NCBI GenBank assembly: GCA_015057505.1
Contig: SVEG01000012.1
Span: 24,791 to 88,790, forward strand
Source of the DNA: Lachnospiraceae bacterium
GTDB lineage: Bacteria > Bacillota > Clostridia > Lachnospirales > Lachnospiraceae
Length of the DNA: 64,000 bases
Direction: 5' to 3'
Under the pieces are notes generated by a model. The model saw nothing but the letters and a program-made list of their open reading frames with translations. It did not search any database and was not told the DNA's origin. Positions 45,151-54,284 of this stretch are shown one piece after another. How positions within the stretch are numbered: the first letter of the stretch is position 1; every line of letters starts with the position of its first letter. Made by a program: the position numbers and the translations under genes.

Positions 45151-45173
45151 AATTACTGCTTATAATCTGTCAA
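45145..45173 (-). promoter_or_regulatory. Promoter of purL
   Basis: On the minus strand TTGACA (45173-45168), 17-base spacer, AATAAT (45150-45145). The leader to the chosen ATG is about 125 bases. No purine riboswitch core is recognised in it. Confidence 0.65.
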
Positions 45174-45186
45174 TACTTTACTGACA

Positions 45187-47673
45187 CTAAATTTTAAAGA
45201 ATGCTAATGCTTCTCTAAGTTCTTCTGTTCTCTTCTCAAGATCCTTGGCAGCAACTTCAAGAATCTGTGCACTTTCCTTCTGAGAAAGAACCGTATCATT
45301 AACAACACTTGAAGAAGCCGCTGTCTCTTCTGATACAGCCGAAATACTCTCAATTGCATTAAGAGTTATTTCACGGCTGTTATTCATATTAATAACATTC
45401 TCCGTAACATCTTTAAGTTTCTCAAGCAATGTTTCAACACTATTGCTCATGTTATCAAAAGCTTCCTTGGTTTTAGCAACAATAACAGCCTGCTCTTCAA
45501 ATACATTCTGAGCCTTAACTGTTGATGCAACCGTACCATTGGTCTGTTCCTTAATACCAAGAACAACTCGCTGAATCTCACCTGCAGCTGACATTGAACC
45601 ATCTGCGAGCTTTCTGATTTCTTCAGCAACTACTGCAAAACCACGCCCTGCATCACCTGCTCTTGCAGCCTCAATAGAAGCATTAAGTGACAAGAGGCTT
45701 GTCTGGCTGGCGATATCATTAATAACACCTACAAACTTCTCGATAGACATTGACTGAGCCTCAAGAGCCTTAACATCTTCCATAACTTCTCTTGAAATTT
45801 CTGTAGAATATACAGAACTCTTCTCAAGTTCAAGCATAGTATCAATACCCTGGTTAATCATATCCTTGGTACCGTCTGCTATACTCTGAATATCACCGAT
45901 ATCGTTATGAACAACTTCCATCTTATTTGACAAATCATCCATCTGTTCGAAACAGTTCTGAGAATCCTCTGCCTGTTGTCCGATACCTATATCTATCTCG
46001 TTAATCGCAGTTGAAATACTTGAAGTAGATGTTACAACTTCGTCTGATACTGCAAGCAAGCGTCCAGATGATTCCTTAACCATATCACTGATATCTGCAA
46101 CCTTCTCGATAAGACTTCTCATGTTGGTTACAGTATCAGAAGCCGCATTAGACAAATCACCAAACTCATTATTTCTATTAAAATCAAATTGTACCGTTAA
46201 ATCACCACCTGCAACAATGCCGAGCTTTTTAACAATCTTGTCGATAATTTTGCTCATATTGGTTGCAACAAAAAGACCTGTTCCTACAGATACAATAATT
46301 GCTATAAGCACTAAAATAATTGTAATTCCCTTAATAGACGCTGCTGCTCCTACAACAACACTCTTCGGAACAAGTGCACAAACTGATGAATCATTAATTG
46401 AACTCTTACTTATTACAAACAAATACTCTACACCGTCAATTTCAACATACTCTGAAGCTGTCATCTCTTCCGCTGCATGAAGTTTCTGATATGTTGCATT
46501 TTCAGCAATACCGTATACCTCACCGTTCGCAGTAACTTCTTTACCATCAGCAGTTACAAACGCAACCCTGCTGCCTTCACCAAAATCAAGACCTTCCAAA
46601 ATCTCAATTATGGCTGAAATATCTATATCACCAACAACACATGCTGTCTTATTAGTAAGATTCTTCATATATGCACATGCATACGATGTACTTAAAACCT
46701 TAATATTCTCATCAATATAAGGGTGAGCTCCTACCCAGCCGCCTCCTGAGTTACTCTTAAGCGATGCCGCTTCTGCCTCTTCCAAAAATGTGGCATAAAG
46801 ACCTCCGACACCTTCTGTATCAGTATATCCGGTAGTCGTAATCATTGCAACATCTGGGCCTGTGATAATATACAAATGTGACAAAAAACTGTTAAATGAC
46901 ACTTCTGAGCTAAGCGCTGTTCTTGTTTTGGATACAAATGATCCCTTATCTGCTCCGGTCATCGTTCCAAATGCATACTTTCTCAAATCACCGTCAGTTG
47001 CATAAGATAGAACAACCGATTCTACTGAATCAAAACCATAATCGAGGAACTTTACGGCCATCTCAATACTGTTAGTAGAACTCTCTTCGTAATTAGAAAT
47101 CAAACCTTCAGATGCAGTATTGTATGCAACAATACCAACAACGATAACAAATACAACAGGAATAAGGAACCCCAAAATAAGCTGAGTCTTAATACCGAAA
47201 ACCCCGTGTGAAGGCTTCTTTATTGTAACATTTTCTTGCTCCTTATCAACTTTCTTAGAAAATTTCTTCAGACTTTCTTTCTCTGCTCCTGTCTTTTCCT
47301 TCTTGATTTTCTTCTCTTTTACCGGTTTTTCCTTAGGAGATTTTTCTTTAACAGGTTTTTCTTTTGCATTGCTTTCCTTCTCTGCAGCCTTTGCTACTTT
47401 AGCAGCTTCCTTCTCTGCAGCCTTTGCTGCTTTAGCAGCTTCTTTTTCTGTAGCCTTTGCTGCTTTAGCAGCTTCTTTCTCGGCAACTTTCTTTGCCTTT
47501 TCCGCCTCTTTAGCAACCTTCTTGGCCTCTTTCTCCTGTTCTGCAAGAGCTTTGGCAAGAGCCTTCTCTTTTTCTTTATTAGAAGCTACTTCGGACTTAT
47601 CGGCAGAATCATTACCGATTTCTTCAACACCCTTCTGCAATACCTCTACAATACTCTCGTTATCTTTACTCAT
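45187..47673 (-). CDS. Methyl-accepting chemotaxis protein with long Lys/Ala-rich N-terminal tail
   Basis: Residues 1-150 are a cytoplasmic, highly charged tail with three 11-residue repeats (like AEKEAAKAAKA, about 65-100) and KEKPVKEKSPKEKPVKEK. TM1 is about 164-184; an extracellular dCache-like sensor follows, then TM2 near 445-470, HAMP, and a signalling coil whose tip reads IASQTSLLSLNASIEAARAG. A receptor beginning with such a tail is unusual. AGGGGG precedes the ATG. Ligand unknown. Confidence 0.9.
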   Translation of the reverse strand: MSKDNESIVEVLQKGVEEIGNDSADKSEVASNKEKEKALAKALAEQEKEAKKVAKEAEKAKKVAEKEAAKAAKATEKEAAKAAKAAEKEAAKVAKAAEKESNAKEKPVKEKSPKEKPVKEKKIKKEKTGAEKESLKKFSKKVDKEQENVTIKKPSHGVFGIKTQLILGFLIPVVFVIVVGIVAYNTASEGLISNYEESSTNSIEMAVKFLDYGFDSVESVVLSYATDGDLRKYAFGTMTGADKGSFVSKTRTALSSEVSFNSFLSHLYIITGPDVAMITTTGYTDTEGVGGLYATFLEEAEAASLKSNSGGGWVGAHPYIDENIKVLSTSYACAYMKNLTNKTACVVGDIDISAIIEILEGLDFGEGSRVAFVTADGKEVTANGEVYGIAENATYQKLHAAEEMTASEYVEIDGVEYLFVISKSSINDSSVCALVPKSVVVGAAASIKGITIILVLIAIIVSVGTGLFVATNMSKIIDKIVKKLGIVAGGDLTVQFDFNRNNEFGDLSNAASDTVTNMRSLIEKVADISDMVKESSGRLLAVSDEVVTSTSSISTAINEIDIGIGQQAEDSQNCFEQMDDLSNKMEVVHNDIGDIQSIADGTKDMINQGIDTMLELEKSSVYSTEISREVMEDVKALEAQSMSIEKFVGVINDIASQTSLLSLNASIEAARAGDAGRGFAVVAEEIRKLADGSMSAAGEIQRVVLGIKEQTNGTVASTVKAQNVFEEQAVIVAKTKEAFDNMSNSVETLLEKLKDVTENVINMNNSREITLNAIESISAVSEETAASSSVVNDTVLSQKESAQILEVAAKDLEKRTEELREALAFFKI

Positions 47674-47830
47674 TAGTAAAACCCCCTAACTTTTTTAAAA
47701 AATAATATATGTATTCATAATATACCTGTATCATATATTAACACATTTTTCAAAAAAAGTATAGCATTTATTTATTTTTTTCAAACTTTTTGTAACTTTT
47801 TTGTGACTTTTATGCATTTTACACATATTT

Positions 47831-48709
47831 CTATAAAAATAATTGTATGAACTCACGTGTAGTCGCCGCAACAGGTAAATTTTCATTCAAAACAGCGACC
47901 AATTTACGTTCGTCATACTGTTCGGAAACATGTATATTATATAATCCGACACTTTCTTCGGGCACACAATAATCCGGAACAAAAGTAATTCCCAGTCCAA
48001 TCTTTGTCAAATCAATCAAAAGGTCATTGCTTGTAAGTTCAAATTCCGGAACAAGTTGGATTCTGTGTTTTCTAAACAGTTGCTTCAGAAAATCGCTCGT
48101 CGAGCTGTTTCCGTCCAAAACAAGGAGTGGCAAGCCCGCAAGCTCCTTTATCGAAACCTCTCGTTCACTAAGCTGTCTGTACTTCTCTCCACATAAAAAA
48201 ACATCCTTAAAAGACTTAAGCTCAGTAAGCTCATATCTGTTACTAATCTGCGCATTGGGATAATTCACTATGACAATATCCACCTGTCCGTTTTCAAGCA
48301 GACCGATACAATTCTTGGAAGTCTGATTAGTAATGGAAATCTGTACATTCGGAAACTTTTTGTGAAACTTCTCAATATAAGGAATCAGAAAATATCTGCA
48401 AATCGTATCACTTGCACCGATTCTTAGCTGTCCGCCTTCAAGAGGATTTTCCGTTACCATCTGTGCCTCGCCCGCATTAATCAGGTTAATCGCAGGCTCA
48501 ATATATCTGAACAGCTTCTCTCCTTCCGGCGTGAGCGAAATCTTCTTGGTTGTCCTGAAAAACAACGACACTTCAAGCTTCTGTTCCAACTGCTTAACCG
48601 CCTGGCTGACTGCCGACTGCGAAATAAAAAGCTGTCTTGAAGCTTCTGAAAAACTAAGTGTGGATGCCACATAATAAAACACTCTGTACAGTTCAAAATT
48701 AACCTTCAT
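47831..48709 (-). CDS. LysR-family transcriptional regulator
   Basis: The N-terminal winged helix has LSFSEASRQLFISQSAVSQAVKQLEQKLEVSLFFR. The C-terminal effector domain spans about 90-290 (LRIGASDTICRYFLIPYIEKFHKKFPNV). The length of 292 residues is normal. The start overlaps the end of the helicase gene by 11 bases, so it is the last gene of the LexA-type operon. Most LysR genes diverge from their target; this one is buried in the operon, so its target is not obvious. Confidence 0.93.
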   Translation of the reverse strand: MKVNFELYRVFYYVASTLSFSEASRQLFISQSAVSQAVKQLEQKLEVSLFFRTTKKISLTPEGEKLFRYIEPAINLINAGEAQMVTENPLEGGQLRIGASDTICRYFLIPYIEKFHKKFPNVQISITNQTSKNCIGLLENGQVDIVIVNYPNAQISNRYELTELKSFKDVFLCGEKYRQLSEREVSIKELAGLPLLVLDGNSSTSDFLKQLFRKHRIQLVPEFELTSNDLLIDLTKIGLGITFVPDYCVPEESVGLYNIHVSEQYDERKLVAVLNENLPVAATTREFIQLFL

Positions 48710-51050
48710 TCTTCCTATCCTCCCAAAAAGTCCGTAAAATATCCTCTGCTTCCGTTAGAGTCATCTCCCTGTAATCCATCCATTCCCTCGGAAACATACC
48801 GGTATAATCTCTCTCTAAAAAGCGATAATCAAGAAGTATAATCACGCCCTCGTCATCATCCGTTCTTATTACTCTTCCTGCTGCCTGTTGCACCTTATTC
48901 ATACCGGGGTATCTGTAAGCATAATCAAAGCCCCTGCCACATAATTCATCATAAAAACTTTTAAGTATCTCCCGCTCCGTGCATACCATCGGAAGCCCTG
49001 TACCGACTACAATTGCTCCGATAAGACTGTCATTTTTAAGGTCGATTCCCTCAGAAAAAACACCGCCCAATACACAAAACGCCACAAGTGAATGCTGCTT
49101 TTGTTCTTCAAACTTCGCAAGAAACTCTTCACGCTCAATCTCTGACATCTCACCCGTCTGCATGATATATTCAATACCCATATCTTCACTTACAAGTGCA
49201 TAAACTTCCTGCATCATCTTGTACGACGGAAAAAAAGCCATATAATTGCCTCTTTTGGCGGAAACGACCGTCTCAATGTATCTGAATATCCGTTCATATT
49301 CACTTGCCGTACGTCTTGTATACTTACTCGTTACATCCTTTGCAACAGCAAGAAGCCTTTTATCCCTGTCAAACGGTGACGGTGCATAAACGGCATAATC
49401 ATCCTTATTCCCACTCAAAAGTTCTTTATAATACATTATTGGCAAAAGAGTCGCCGAAAACAACACACTGCTCTTGCCCTTATCCATACATTCCTTAAGA
49501 TTCTTAGCCGTATGAATACAAAAAAGCTTGATTTTAAATCTTCCGTCTTCTTCTATCTCTGTGTAAATCCTGTAATTCTCATCAACAAGGTCATGAATCG
49601 CAAGAAAAAACTTTACCTCGAGATAAAATCCGAGAATATCTTTCCTGCCTTCAAATTCCCTGTTGTCCTCAAGAAACTGTTCCATCTCTCCGACAAGTCG
49701 CATGAGTCCCATCACAAAGCCGCCTGCGCTCGGAATAATCTCATAACCATTCACACATTCTCGTTTAAACTCCAACAGTATCTTATTACAGTTGTCGAGT
49801 GCCCGACTTATCTTCTTAGAACGGTCTCCCAGAATTCGCTTTGTCTCTAAAAAACTCTCCTTGTAAAGAGTTGCACTGTACATTTCCCTGGCACGCTCCA
49901 CAAGATTGTGTGCCTCATCTATCAAAAACAAATAATCGCCCTTCACACCCTCCGCAAAATATCTCTTGAGTTTGACATTCGGGTCAAAAACATAATTGTA
50001 GTCACATATTATTCCGTCCACCCAGTTGCTTATATCAAGGCAAAATTCAAACGGACAAACATCGTGCTTCTTAGCGTACGCTTCTATACATTCACGACTT
50101 ATCGCCTGCTCATTATTTATAATATCAAACACAGCATTATTAACCCTGTCATAATGTCCCTTCGCATATGGGCAATTTATCGGGTTACAATCTGTCGCCT
50201 CGCAAAAACAAAGCTTCTCCTTGGCAGTAATCGTAACTGCCCTGAAATGAAGTCCCTGCTTCTCTCTAAGAATTGCAAAAGCTTCCTCTGCCACAGTTCT
50301 CGTAATAGTCTTAGCCGTCAGATAAAAAAGCTTCTCCGCATGCCCCTCTCCCATAGACTTCACTGCCGGAAATACCGTTGACATGGTCTTGCCTACACCT
50401 GTTGGTGCCTGAATAAACAATGTCTTCCCACGCTGTATTGTTCTATATACAGACACCGCAAGATCCCTCTGCCCTTCCCTGTACTCAAACGGGAACTCAA
50501 CTGTCTTTATTGAACTGTTGCGCTTCTTAGCCGATTCACTCTGAAAATCCGACCACTTCTTATACTCTCGTATAAGTTCATCAAACCATTCCTTAAGTTC
50601 TTCCATGCTATGTTTTGATTTAAAGCGTCTTATCGCTTCCGTCTCAATATTACAGTAAGTAACTTGCACACCTATCTCATCAAGGTCATTCTGCACAGCA
50701 TATATATAGGCATACACCATAGCCTGTGCCTTATGTACCCGTAGTGGCTCATCAAGATATACCACATCTCTGTAAATTCCCTTAATCTCATCAATGCAGA
50801 CCTCGTCTTCATCCGTAATAATTCCGTCTGCACGTCCTTCTATCTGCAAAAAATAGTCCTCAAACTCAATACAGTGCTTTAGTGAAACTTCAGCCTTGTA
50901 ATTGCCACCCATGCTCTTCTGAATCTTGCGGTGTATCCTGCTACCTTCAAGCATACTGTCTTTATCACCCGAAACAAAGCGGTTATCAATATCACCGCCG
51001 CGCATAATAAACTCTACAAGATTACGTACCGAAATCCTTACATCCTGCAT
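48699..51050 (-). CDS. Fusion of Cas4/RecB-like nuclease and XPD/DinG-like Fe-S helicase
   Basis: Residues 1-150 form a PD-(D/E)XK nuclease: His40, Asp75 in GRADGIITD, Glu88-Ile-Lys90, and QAMVY (QxxxY). The superfamily 2 helicase follows: Walker A IQAPTGVGKT (about 213-222), four Cys between 281 and 293 plus CPFEFC suggesting a Fe-S cluster, LIDEAHN, and motif VI QAAGRVIR. It should unwind and trim damaged DNA. It starts 40 bases after the TIGR03915-type gene, in one operon behind LexA-like boxes. Confidence 0.9.
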   Translation of the reverse strand: MQDVRISVRNLVEFIMRGGDIDNRFVSGDKDSMLEGSRIHRKIQKSMGGNYKAEVSLKHCIEFEDYFLQIEGRADGIITDEDEVCIDEIKGIYRDVVYLDEPLRVHKAQAMVYAYIYAVQNDLDEIGVQVTYCNIETEAIRRFKSKHSMEELKEWFDELIREYKKWSDFQSESAKKRNSSIKTVEFPFEYREGQRDLAVSVYRTIQRGKTLFIQAPTGVGKTMSTVFPAVKSMGEGHAEKLFYLTAKTITRTVAEEAFAILREKQGLHFRAVTITAKEKLCFCEATDCNPINCPYAKGHYDRVNNAVFDIINNEQAISRECIEAYAKKHDVCPFEFCLDISNWVDGIICDYNYVFDPNVKLKRYFAEGVKGDYLFLIDEAHNLVERAREMYSATLYKESFLETKRILGDRSKKISRALDNCNKILLEFKRECVNGYEIIPSAGGFVMGLMRLVGEMEQFLEDNREFEGRKDILGFYLEVKFFLAIHDLVDENYRIYTEIEEDGRFKIKLFCIHTAKNLKECMDKGKSSVLFSATLLPIMYYKELLSGNKDDYAVYAPSPFDRDKRLLAVAKDVTSKYTRRTASEYERIFRYIETVVSAKRGNYMAFFPSYKMMQEVYALVSEDMGIEYIMQTGEMSEIEREEFLAKFEEQKQHSLVAFCVLGGVFSEGIDLKNDSLIGAIVVGTGLPMVCTEREILKSFYDELCGRGFDYAYRYPGMNKVQQAAGRVIRTDDDEGVIILLDYRFLERDYTGMFPREWMDYREMTLTEAEDILRTFWEDRKNEG

Positions 51051-51089
51051 AACCGTATGCTCCCTTTACCAAATTAATCATGAAAACAA

Positions 51090-51866
51090 TTACTTAAATT
51101 CTACAATATTTTCGCGATAACGTAAAGGCATCAATTGTCTTTGTAACTTATAATTCTTACGCTCTTCTATAGCAATCGTATCAAAGAAGGTCTTCCACAA
51201 GTCCTTATAAAATTTCTCCGTCTCAGCACTTACGATTCTCTCCAGCATAAGCGCATCACTTGTAAGACACCAACCACTCTGCTTCCTGTGTATCGCTGCT
51301 ATCTTACGTTTCTCGTCATATATTATCCAGTTCTCATTAGGTAGCCTGTCACAAAAATGCGGTGCAATCAAGGTAAGCACATTATTAACAGGTGCAATCT
51401 TAGAAAACAAAACACCATTATATAATTCCTCAAACCTGATAAACCCAAGCAAACGATGCTGTTCATTACCGACATATCTTGTCAGTTCAAATAACCTCAT
51501 TACCGCAGGATTCCCAAAATTATAAAGAACTCCCCGTCCACACTTAAATGCTTCCACCAAAAAATGATATATGGCATTCGCCTTATCCGGCTTATCAGAC
51601 AATGTTCCTCTAAACACTTCACCGAATACTTCTTCCGAAATCTTGTTACGGATTGAGCGTACCACCTTCGCACACTTGTCTTCATCAGCCTGCACTTCCA
51701 CATATTTCGCAAAAAGTTCAAAATTCCCTGTGCCGACAAGTTCAATCCTGACTAAATCATGCTTCTTCCCTCTGCTAAAGTCCCACGCATCGTATACTGC
51801 CGTCATAATTGAAGCAAAATCATCTTCGCAGATAAATATTTTTTTATAAGCAGAAAAATCCTCCAT
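51090..51866 (-). CDS. TIGR03915-type putative DNA repair protein (DUF4130)
   Basis: A 258-residue protein starting MEDFSAYKKIFICEDDFASIMTAVYDAWD and ending LMPLRYRENIVEF, matching the DUF4130/TIGR03915 pattern as I remember it; key blocks are RYVGNEQHRLLGFIRFEEL and HFCDRLPNENWIIYDEKR. In many proteobacteria this region is fused to a uracil-DNA glycosylase-like domain; here that domain is absent. It always travels with the radical SAM partner, which lies 72 bases upstream. Biochemical role unknown. Confidence 0.85.
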   Translation of the reverse strand: MEDFSAYKKIFICEDDFASIMTAVYDAWDFSRGKKHDLVRIELVGTGNFELFAKYVEVQADEDKCAKVVRSIRNKISEEVFGEVFRGTLSDKPDKANAIYHFLVEAFKCGRGVLYNFGNPAVMRLFELTRYVGNEQHRLLGFIRFEELYNGVLFSKIAPVNNVLTLIAPHFCDRLPNENWIIYDEKRKIAAIHRKQSGWCLTSDALMLERIVSAETEKFYKDLWKTFFDTIAIEERKNYKLQRQLMPLRYRENIVEFK

Positions 51867-51937
51867 TATTTTTATCTCCGTTCAAACTCTATATCTAACC
51901 TTCTCAACTCACACTACATGCCACATATAATCTGCGC

Positions 51938-53266
51938 TTACATCTCACCAAACACTATACTCTTCTTCTCCTCTACCGTCGGCGGCATATTAATCTTATA
52001 GTCCTCAAACAAAGACATCTGTCTGAATTCATTCCCCTGTTGAAGTTCCAGAAGCTTACGCCTGTCGTCATAAACAAGATGACTCGTAATCGCTTCCTCC
52101 TGTATCTTAATCGGATACATCATCTTACCTTTACACGTAATAAAATACACTGCTCTCTTAAGCACAACTCCGAGCCGTTTCAGTTCATCAAAACCAAGCA
52201 GCATCGTCCTCCGTGCCTGAATTATTCTTTTAGCCGACCTCACACCAATTCCAGGCACCCTAAGAAGCATCTGATAATCCGCCCTGTTAACTTCAACAGG
52301 AAAATGCTCAAGATGCCTTACCGCCCAGTCTGCCTTTGGATCTAAAAGCACATTAAAATTCGGCCGTTCCTCGTTAAGAAGTTCTCCCGCTGAGAACCCG
52401 TAAAACCTCAAAAGCCAATCCGCCTGATACAGCCTATGTTCCCTAAGAAGCATCGGTCCGTCGGGATTATCCGGCAACATCTTATCCTTATTAACAGCAA
52501 CAAATGCCGAATAAAATACTCTCTTGAGCGAATACTTCGCATACAAAGCCTCTGCCACCGTAATAAGCTGATAATCATTCTCCGGCGTAGCACCCACTAT
52601 CATCTGCGTGCTCTGTCCCGCCGGTACAAACTGTGGTGCATGACGATAAATAGCAAGTTCATTCTTACTCGTCTCAATCCCCGTCTGAATCTGCTTCATC
52701 GGTGTAAGAATCGTCTTACGTGTCTTATGCGGCGCCAGAGTCCTTAAGCCTTCCGCAGTCGGAAGCTCCAGATTAATGCTCATCCTGTCCACAAGAAACC
52801 CTGTCTTCTCTATTATCTCGGAAGGTGCACCCGGTATCGCCTTCACGTGTATATACCCGTTAAAATGATGCTCCTCGCGAAGCTTCTTAACCGTCTGATA
52901 AATAAGTTCCATCGTATAACCCGGACTCTTAAGAATACCCGAACTAAGAAACAACCCCTCGATATAATTACGTCTGTAGAATTCCATCGTAAGCGTGCAC
53001 ACCTCATCCGGCGTAAAACTCGCCCTCGGCACATCATTGGACTTGCGGTTAATACAATACTTGCAATCAAAAATACACTCATTCGTAAACAGAATCTTAA
53101 GAAGCGATATGCAGCGCCCGTCCGCCGCAAAACTGTGACAGATTCCGCATTCCGCCGCATTACCCATTCCTATACCGTTACCCTTCCTCTCAACACCGCT
53201 CGAAGTACACGCCACGTCGTACTTCGCCGCATCCGTAAGGATTCTTAACTTCTCTTGTATACTCAT
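51938..53266 (-). CDS. TIGR03916-type putative DNA repair radical SAM protein
   Basis: The cluster-binding motif CIFDCKYC (CxxxCxxC) follows an additional Cys-rich stretch (AECGICHSF, RCISLLK). The radical SAM barrel continues to about residue 320; a helix-hairpin-helix LLRVPGIGVRSAKRIIQARR near 345 should contact DNA. The start MSIQEKLRI is the usual family start; ATG and GTG codons 18 and 27 bases upstream are alternatives, the GTG having AGGAG before it. It is the first gene of an operon led by two LexA-like boxes. The modified base or lesion is unknown. Confidence 0.9.
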   Translation of the reverse strand: MSIQEKLRILTDAAKYDVACTSSGVERKGNGIGMGNAAECGICHSFAADGRCISLLKILFTNECIFDCKYCINRKSNDVPRASFTPDEVCTLTMEFYRRNYIEGLFLSSGILKSPGYTMELIYQTVKKLREEHHFNGYIHVKAIPGAPSEIIEKTGFLVDRMSINLELPTAEGLRTLAPHKTRKTILTPMKQIQTGIETSKNELAIYRHAPQFVPAGQSTQMIVGATPENDYQLITVAEALYAKYSLKRVFYSAFVAVNKDKMLPDNPDGPMLLREHRLYQADWLLRFYGFSAGELLNEERPNFNVLLDPKADWAVRHLEHFPVEVNRADYQMLLRVPGIGVRSAKRIIQARRTMLLGFDELKRLGVVLKRAVYFITCKGKMMYPIKIQEEAITSHLVYDDRRKLLELQQGNEFRQMSLFEDYKINMPPTVEEKKSIVFGEM

Positions 53267-53318
53267 GTGCTCTTCTAAAAACATTGCTCTCACTCTTCTC
53301 CTGTAATTTCAGTATTTC

Positions 53319-53332
53319 CGAATGTATGTTCG
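53319..53332. promoter_or_regulatory. LexA-like SOS box, proximal
   Basis: CGAATGTATGTTCG differs from the Gram-positive consensus CGAAC-N4-GTTCG by one base. It lies at the predicted transcription start of the radical SAM operon. Confidence 0.7.
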
Positions 53333-53339
53333 TATATTC

Positions 53340-53368
53340 ATTTTACCATACATATGTTCGATTGTAAA
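53340..53368 (-). promoter_or_regulatory. Promoter of the radical SAM repair operon
   Basis: On the minus strand TTTACA (53368-53363), 17-base spacer, TAAAAT (53345-53340). The distal LexA-like box fills the spacer and the proximal one covers the start site, an arrangement that would repress tightly. Confidence 0.75.
53347..53360. promoter_or_regulatory. LexA-like SOS box, distal
   Basis: On the minus strand CGAACATATGTATG matches CGAAC-N4-GTTCG in the left half and 3 of 5 or better in the right. It lies between the -35 and -10 boxes, 28 bases (centre to centre) from the proximal site. Confidence 0.65.
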
Positions 53369-53390
53369 GTAAAATGAAGTTTTCCTCAAA

Positions 53391-53422
53391 ACAAAAAGAG
53401 TGTCGCATTACGCAACACTCTT
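53391..53422 (-). terminator. Intrinsic terminator after mrp
   Basis: AAGAGTGT (53396-53403) and ACACTCTT (53415-53422) pair, with GC/GC inside. TTTTTGTTTTG follows on the minus strand. Confidence 0.8.
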
Positions 53423-53430
53423 CCCACCTA

Positions 53431-54264
53431 TTATTTCAACACTTCCACAATTCCATCCATATAAGGATTATCAGTATCTTCAAACTCGCCCGCATCTGCA
53501 AGTTCTGCCCACTTCGGAACAATCGGAAGCTTAGCAAGAACATCCACACCAAGCTCTGCAGCGATTTCATCGATTTTGCTCTGTCCGAAAACGCTTATCT
53601 TCTTCTTACAATCAGGACATTCGATATAGCTGTAGTTCTCAACAAGACCAAGGACCGGAATATCCATCTTAACCGCCATGTTGTAAGCTTTCTTAACAAT
53701 GAGCTTAACAAGATCCTGTGGTGAAGTAACTACCACGATACCGTCAATCGGTAATGACTGGAATACTGTAAGCGGTACATCGCCTGTTCCCGGAGGCATG
53801 TCCACGAGAAGAAAATCTAAGTCTCCCCAAATTACATCCTTCCAAAACTGTTTTACAACGCCTGAAATAACCGGGCCTCTCCAGATAACCGGAGCTTCCT
53901 CGTCCTCAAGCATAAGGTTAACAGACATAAGTTCAATGCCTTCCTTGGTTGTAGCCGGATATATTCCGAGCTCAGAGCCCTCTACATTACCATGTACACC
54001 AAACATTTTCGGAATTGAAGGACCTGTGATATCGGCATCAAGAATACCTACACGGTAGCCCTGTCTTCTAAGTGCTACAGCAAGTGATGATGTAACAAAT
54101 GACTTACCTACGCCGCCCTTGCCGCTTACAATACCGATAACTTTATTGATGTGATTGAGCTCATTGGTTTCCTCCAAAAAACTTGTCTTCTCCTTGGAAG
54201 GACATCCCTCACAACTCTCTCTTGAACATGATGTGTTTGAACACTGTCTCTTTTCTTCTGCCAT
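53431..54264 (-). CDS. mrp: Mrp/NBP35-type Fe-S carrier ATPase
   Basis: A P-loop ATPase that stores or transfers Fe-S clusters. The N-terminal Cys-rich segment has CSNTSCSRESCEGC, the Walker A variant GKGGVGKS lies at 48-55, LVDMPPGTGD is Walker B, and IECPDCKKK supplies the bridging CxxC. The length is 277 residues. AAAGGAAG lies before the ATG. It follows the HD-domain gene by 20 bases. Confidence 0.93.
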   Translation of the reverse strand: MAEEKRQCSNTSCSRESCEGCPSKEKTSFLEETNELNHINKVIGIVSGKGGVGKSFVTSSLAVALRRQGYRVGILDADITGPSIPKMFGVHGNVEGSELGIYPATTKEGIELMSVNLMLEDEEAPVIWRGPVISGVVKQFWKDVIWGDLDFLLVDMPPGTGDVPLTVFQSLPIDGIVVVTSPQDLVKLIVKKAYNMAVKMDIPVLGLVENYSYIECPDCKKKISVFGQSKIDEIAAELGVDVLAKLPIVPKWAELADAGEFEDTDNPYMDGIVEVLK

Positions 54265-54284
54265 TACAATACGCTTCCTTTCTT

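Noticed and set aside
47236..47689. Two overlapping plus-strand frames rich in Leu/Phe or Ala/Ser
   Set aside because: They are shadows of the Lys/Ala repeat of the chemoreceptor, not genes.
48699..51050. Cas4 of a CRISPR system
   Set aside because: The Cas4-like nuclease region is only the N-terminal part of a helicase protein and there is no array or other cas gene.
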